Of a DNA stretch of 9,149 nt, positions 6,574-9,149 are shown in pieces. The notes beneath the pieces were generated by a model. The model had not been told where the DNA came from, ran no database searches, and worked only from the letters and a program-made list of their open reading frames with translations. Each line of letters opens with the position of its first letter. Position 1 is the stretch's first letter. The translations under genes were made by a program, and so were the position numbers. The stretch lies in NCBI GenBank assembly GCA_023136985.1, contig JAGLQD010000367.1:1-9149 (forward strand). Reading direction: 5' to 3'. This DNA comes from Candidatus Sabulitectum sp. (GTDB lineage Bacteria > Fermentibacterota > Fermentibacteria > Fermentibacterales > JCC-6).

Positions 6574-6611
6574 CTTGACCAGAATATAGACCATATTCAG
6601 ACCGGGTCAAG
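6574..6611. promoter_or_regulatory. Nested inverted repeats, candidate toxin-antitoxin operator
   Basis: A perfect 7-base outer repeat, CTTGACC (6574-6580) and GGTCAAG (6605-6611), encloses a perfect 6-base inner repeat, GAATAT (6582-6587) and ATATTC (6593-6598). Together they cover the -35 box, the -10 box and part of the antitoxin ribosome binding site. This is the expected place for autoregulatory binding by a Phd-type antitoxin and its toxin complex. The same site sits upstream of the divergent DUF72 gene. Confidence 0.6.
6583..6610 (-). promoter_or_regulatory. Promoter of the toxin-antitoxin operon
   Basis: Read on the minus strand, a -35 box TTGACC (6610-6605), a 16-base spacer and a -10 box TATATT (6588-6583) precede the antitoxin Shine-Dalgarno. 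The transcription start would fall near 6577, right at the AAGGAGG, which supports the downstream TTG start over the ATG at 6594. Confidence 0.65.
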
Positions 6612-6688
6612 ACTGACTCCTGTAACACTGTATATTGCAAGTGGAGTGGCAGCTGATCTATCAACAGCATTCAGGGGAAGTACTGATC

Positions 6689-7504
6689 GTGGATCTGTTT
6701 CAGACAAAAGCAGAGAAAAAACTCTTGTCAGGGGGAGCAAGTCTCTATCTGGGAACATCAGGTTACAGTTTTCCCCACTGGCTGAATGTGTTCTACCCGT
6801 CACGCATTGCCAGGAAAGACTGGCTCAGATACTATGCTCTCAAGTTCAACTCCGTAGAGATAAATTCCACCTACTACAGAATACTCTCCGAAAGTTCTAC
6901 TGGCAGAATGTCAGATTCTGTTCCCGATGATTTTTCATTTTCCGTTAAGCTTCATTCCTCAATGACCCATTCCCGTGATGCAACCGGCGATGACTGGGCT
7001 GCATTTGGCAAGATGCTTGCTCCACTGATCTCATCTGGTAGAATGGGAGTTGTTCTTGCTCAGTTCCCGTGGTCATTTCCACTTGAAAAGGAATCTTTCA
7101 GTTATCTGAGAACTCTTCGTGACAATCTGGGAAGCAAAAAGGCAGCTGTTGAATTCAGGCACAAGAAGTGGTATGCGGAAGATGTCCTGGAACAGGTGCG
7201 GGAAATTGGCTTTACTCTGGTATCAACTGACCTTCCGGTTTTACCGGGGCTTCCGGAAACCGGCCTGCTGACCGGTGAGGATACTGTTTACCTCAGACTT
7301 CACGGGAGAAACTCCGGTAAGTGGTGGGGGAACACCCAGGAGAGATATGACTATCTCTATTCAGGCAGGGAAATGATCACATGGGTCGATAAGCTCAGGA
7401 GCCTGTCAGAGGATGTGAAGAAGTGCTATGTTTTCTTCAACAATTGTCACATGGGGAAAGCGGCTCTTAACGCCAAAGACATACAACGACTTATGGAGGA
7501 ATAG
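6689..7504 (+). CDS. DUF72 (YecE-like) family protein
   Basis: DUF72 proteins adopt a TIM-barrel-like fold and are widespread, with no settled function. Numbered from GTG 6689 (271 residues), the family marks appear in order: LYLGTSGYSFPHW (19-31), YALKFNSVEINSTYYR (49-64), FSVKLHSSMTH, VLAQFPWSF, AAVEFRHKKWY, VYLRLHGRNSGKWW and the C-terminal YVFFNNCHMGKAALNA. The frame is open back to TTG 6635, but GTG 6689 is preferred: AGGGGA (6673-6678) precedes it at about 10 bases, and the family usually begins shortly before LYLGTSGYS. A possible weak promoter is TTGCAA 6635-6640 with TATCAA 6659-6664 (18-base spacer). It is divergent from the antitoxin gene and ends 3 bases before the lipoprotein gene, so those two are probably co-transcribed. 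Confidence 0.9.
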   Translation: MDLFQTKAEKKLLSGGASLYLGTSGYSFPHWLNVFYPSRIARKDWLRYYALKFNSVEINSTYYRILSESSTGRMSDSVPDDFSFSVKLHSSMTHSRDATGDDWAAFGKMLAPLISSGRMGVVLAQFPWSFPLEKESFSYLRTLRDNLGSKKAAVEFRHKKWYAEDVLEQVREIGFTLVSTDLPVLPGLPETGLLTGEDTVYLRLHGRNSGKWWGNTQERYDYLYSGREMITWVDKLRSLSEDVKKCYVFFNNCHMGKAALNAKDIQRLMEE

Positions 7505-7507
7505 CTG

Positions 7508-8443
7508 ATGAAAAAAGTAATGGTATTTGTATTTTTTGTTCTTCTTATGGCAGCCTGCGATTCCACAGGCATTTCCATGAACAGTGAGTTTCCTGCATTC
7601 ATGCTTCAGTGCGTGAACACAGGAGGGCCTCCAACCGCTTGTGATTTTCTTGGAGGAAGCGGGGATGGTCTGGCTGCGGCCAACACCTACCTGTATTTTG
7701 TAGATCGAGATGCCGGTTATGCAAAAGCTGAGGTTTCACTTGGTGTGCCCATTACCGATGTGAGCAGTTCACCGGAGGGTGGCTACGGCCTTGCTATAGG
7801 CGGTAATGTGCTCTATGTGGTTTCCAATGAGATCTACACAGTTTACAAGCAGGTGCTCCTGGCAGAGGTTGGCAGTTTTATCGTGCCCCGTCCTTCTTCT
7901 ACAGTAATCTTTGTTGTCTGTACAGATGGTACTCTGGTAAAGGTGGAGACTGTTGGCTGGACCATAACAAAGTCCGGCTCCACAGAGGCTACCGATCCGG
8001 TGGCTGCCGCCCTTGGAACCAGCGGAGACTACATCTTCATAGCCGACAGCGATGGCAAGGTGTACAAGATATCCACCAGTGATTATTCCACAGTGGCTGA
8101 AACAACAGTGGATGGCGGAGTGAACGGAATGTGTTCAACACCACTGAACGAGGTTTTTGTCTCTCCGGAAGGAAAAAGCGAAGTATGGGCCATAGACTGC
8201 GGAACAGGTCAGCATTCAAGAACATTCAGTGTTCCATATCCTGCCACAGCTCTGGCTGTTACCAGTAACGGCAAGTACATCTATGCTGCAATTCCCGGTC
8301 ACGGGTTTGCAATAGTGAACACGCTGGACAACATCGTTGAAGCTCTGATAAGCAGTTACGGTGACCCGGTAGACATAGCGATCAACAACCAGATCACCCG
8401 GGCACTTCTCTGCACCTCAGACCTTTTCGTTCTGGAGCGCTAG
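7508..8443 (+). CDS. Lipoprotein with predicted beta-propeller repeats
   Basis: The 311-residue product starts with a lipoprotein signal: MKK, a hydrophobic run VMVFVFFVLL, and lipobox MAAC with Cys17 as the lipidated residue followed by Asp18. The rest is repetitive beta structure with short blade-like units, such as YLYFVDRDAGYAKAEV, NVLYVVSNEIYTVYKQ, YIFIADSDGKVYKIST, EVFVSPEGKSEVWAID, YIYAAIPGHGFAIVNT and the closing NNQITRALLCTSDLFVLE. These look like YVTN/WD40-type propeller blades, probably six or seven. No catalytic signature was seen, so a surface binding or scaffolding role is likely but unproven. In E. coli, Asp at +2 retains lipoproteins in the inner membrane; whether the rule applies here is unknown. 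ATG 7508 has an excellent ribosome binding site, GGAGGA (7495-7500), 7 bases upstream. Confidence 0.85.
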   Translation: MKKVMVFVFFVLLMAACDSTGISMNSEFPAFMLQCVNTGGPPTACDFLGGSGDGLAAANTYLYFVDRDAGYAKAEVSLGVPITDVSSSPEGGYGLAIGGNVLYVVSNEIYTVYKQVLLAEVGSFIVPRPSSTVIFVVCTDGTLVKVETVGWTITKSGSTEATDPVAAALGTSGDYIFIADSDGKVYKISTSDYSTVAETTVDGGVNGMCSTPLNEVFVSPEGKSEVWAIDCGTGQHSRTFSVPYPATALAVTSNGKYIYAAIPGHGFAIVNTLDNIVEALISSYGDPVDIAINNQITRALLCTSDLFVLER

Positions 8444-8462
8444 CCCAGGAGGGAAAAATCAG

Positions 8463-8525
8463 ATGACCATTCGGAAACACGACTGGTTGCGGGTGATAGC
8501 AGTGCTGACTGAAGAGTTGTTGTAA
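8463..8525 (+). CDS. Possible 20-residue small ORF or stub of a broken gene
   Basis: ATG 8463 opens a 20-codon frame ending in TAA 8523-8525; the product begins MTIRKHDWLRVIAVLTEELL. It is preceded by AGGAGGG (8447-8453) at 9-base spacing, among the best ribosome binding sites in the window, only a few bases after the lipoprotein stop. After the TAA the same frame stays open to a TGA at 8589, and a second tiny frame runs from ATG 8528 to TGA 8581. This could be a true small protein, a leader peptide, or the 5' stub of a gene lost when the AlbA_2 gene arrived. No homologue is recognised. Confidence 0.35.
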   Translation: MTIRKHDWLRVIAVLTEELL

Positions 8526-8577
8526 CGATGGACAATGCCCACCTGCTTAGGTATTGCTGGCAAACAGCAGAAAGATC

Positions 8578-9149
8578 TTGATAATTATTGAATACCAGAG
8601 AATAGAGTGGAAAGCGTGCTGGCGAGATGAGTATCTCAAGTGGATATGTGCTTTTGCCAATGCTCAAGGCGGTGTTCTGGAAATCGGTCGCAATGATGCT
8701 GGGCAGGTTATTGGTGTGAAGAATCCGAAGAAGCTAATGGAGGATCTTCCCAACAAAATACTCGACCTATTGGGCATTGTGGCAGATGTTGAACTGTTTG
8801 AAGAAGACAGTATTCCTTACATTCGTATTACTGTTGAGCCTTACCCATATCCTGTTAGTTTCAAGGGAGAATATCATGTTCGTGTAGGCAGTACAAAGCA
8901 GGTACTTAGGGGAGCTGCTCTTGATCGTTTCCTCTTGAATCGAACGGGTAAACACTGGGATGCTGTGCCTGTTTCCAGTGTATCGTTGCGCGATTTGGAT
9001 CTACAAGTTTTAACAAAATTCCGGGAACGAGCAGCAGCAAGCAAACGGTTGACGCCTGGTGACTTGCAAGAAGATGATTTCAGCCTGATCAACAAGCTTC
9101 ACTTGGTGGAGGATAGTTATCTTAAGCGTGCCGCCATACTGCTGTTTCA
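8578..9149 (+). CDS. Schlafen AlbA_2-domain protein, RecG-like annotation family, 3' truncated by window
   Basis: The frame is open from 8551 to the end of the window without a stop. From about 8590 it encodes EYQRIEWKACWRDEYLKWICAFANAQGGVLEIGRNDAGQVIGV, then KLMEDLPNKI, YPVSFKGEYHVRVGSTKQVLRG, NRTGKHWDAVP and LKRAAILLF. This is the N-terminal AlbA_2 (Schlafen-type) nucleic-acid-binding domain of the large family often annotated as 'ATP-dependent DNA helicase RecG-related' or as transcriptional regulators (COG2865); the usual C-terminal winged-helix part lies beyond the edge. The start is unclear. TTG 8578 would give MIIIEYQRIEWK, matching the usual short lead-in, but has no good ribosome binding site; TTG 8554 and a rare ATT start at 8584 or 8587 are alternatives. 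Such proteins are frequent in variable genome regions. Function is not established. Confidence 0.82.
   Translation, partial: MIIIEYQRIEWKACWRDEYLKWICAFANAQGGVLEIGRNDAGQVIGVKNPKKLMEDLPNKILDLLGIVADVELFEEDSIPYIRITVEPYPYPVSFKGEYHVRVGSTKQVLRGAALDRFLLNRTGKHWDAVPVSSVSLRDLDLQVLTKFRERAAASKRLTPGDLQEDDFSLINKLHLVEDSYLKRAAILLF

Noticed and set aside
6565..6594. ATG at 6594 as the antitoxin start.
   Set aside because: It falls inside the promoter spacer, whereas TTG 6564 directly follows an ideal AAGGAGG.
6635..6688. TTG at 6635 as the DUF72 start.
   Set aside because: No ribosome binding site precedes it, and the added residues precede the conserved domain without family support; GTG 6689 is better placed.
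8555..8569. Small TGCTG/CAGCA hairpin as a terminator after the lipoprotein gene.
   Set aside because: The stem is only five bases and no T tract follows.

Overview
The window looks like bacterial chromosome from an uncultured or poorly sampled diderm-type lineage. Genes are tightly packed, many overlap by 4-14 bases, and at least five of the ten complete genes start with TTG or GTG. GC content is intermediate. The AroB-TatC-glycosyltransferase neighbourhood and the short secreted hypothetical protein would fit something like Fermentibacterota or another FCB-group relative, but this placement is a guess; no marker gene here settles it.

Region 1 (1-4386, + strand) is one apparent operon: the 3' end of a beta-rich hypothetical protein, 3-dehydroquinate synthase (aroB), the twin-arginine translocase core protein TatC, a family 2 (DPM1-like) glycosyltransferase, and a multi-pass GT-C/TMTC-like membrane glycosyltransferase. 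The last four genes overlap by 10, 14 and 14 bases. The GT2/GT-C pair reads as a two-step route: a polyprenyl-phosphate sugar donor made at the cytoplasmic face and used by a membrane transferase on the outer face.

Region 2 (4387-5949, + strand) starts with a 167-base gap that holds a weak terminator candidate and a good sigma70-type promoter (TTGACA-17-TATTAT). A strong ribosome binding site then leads into a TTG-started 83-residue DUF6504-like protein, which overlaps by 11 bases the gene for a complete DNA polymerase IV (dinB) with catalytic residues and a clamp-binding motif.

Region 3 (5966-6611, - strand) is a complete type II toxin-antitoxin module, a Phd/YefM-like antitoxin followed by a RelE/ParE-like toxin. 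Its promoter lies inside nested inverted repeats that look like the autoregulatory operator. It is inserted against the flow of the surrounding genes.

Region 4 (6689-8443, + strand) holds a DUF72 (YecE-like) protein and, 3 bases later, a lipoprotein with a predicted beta-propeller fold.

Region 5 (8444-9149, + strand) has a short leader with a near-perfect ribosome binding site and a 20-codon reading frame. It is followed by the N-terminal part of a Schlafen/AlbA_2-domain protein that runs off the window and has no well-supported start codon. No RNA gene, insertion sequence or CRISPR array was seen.
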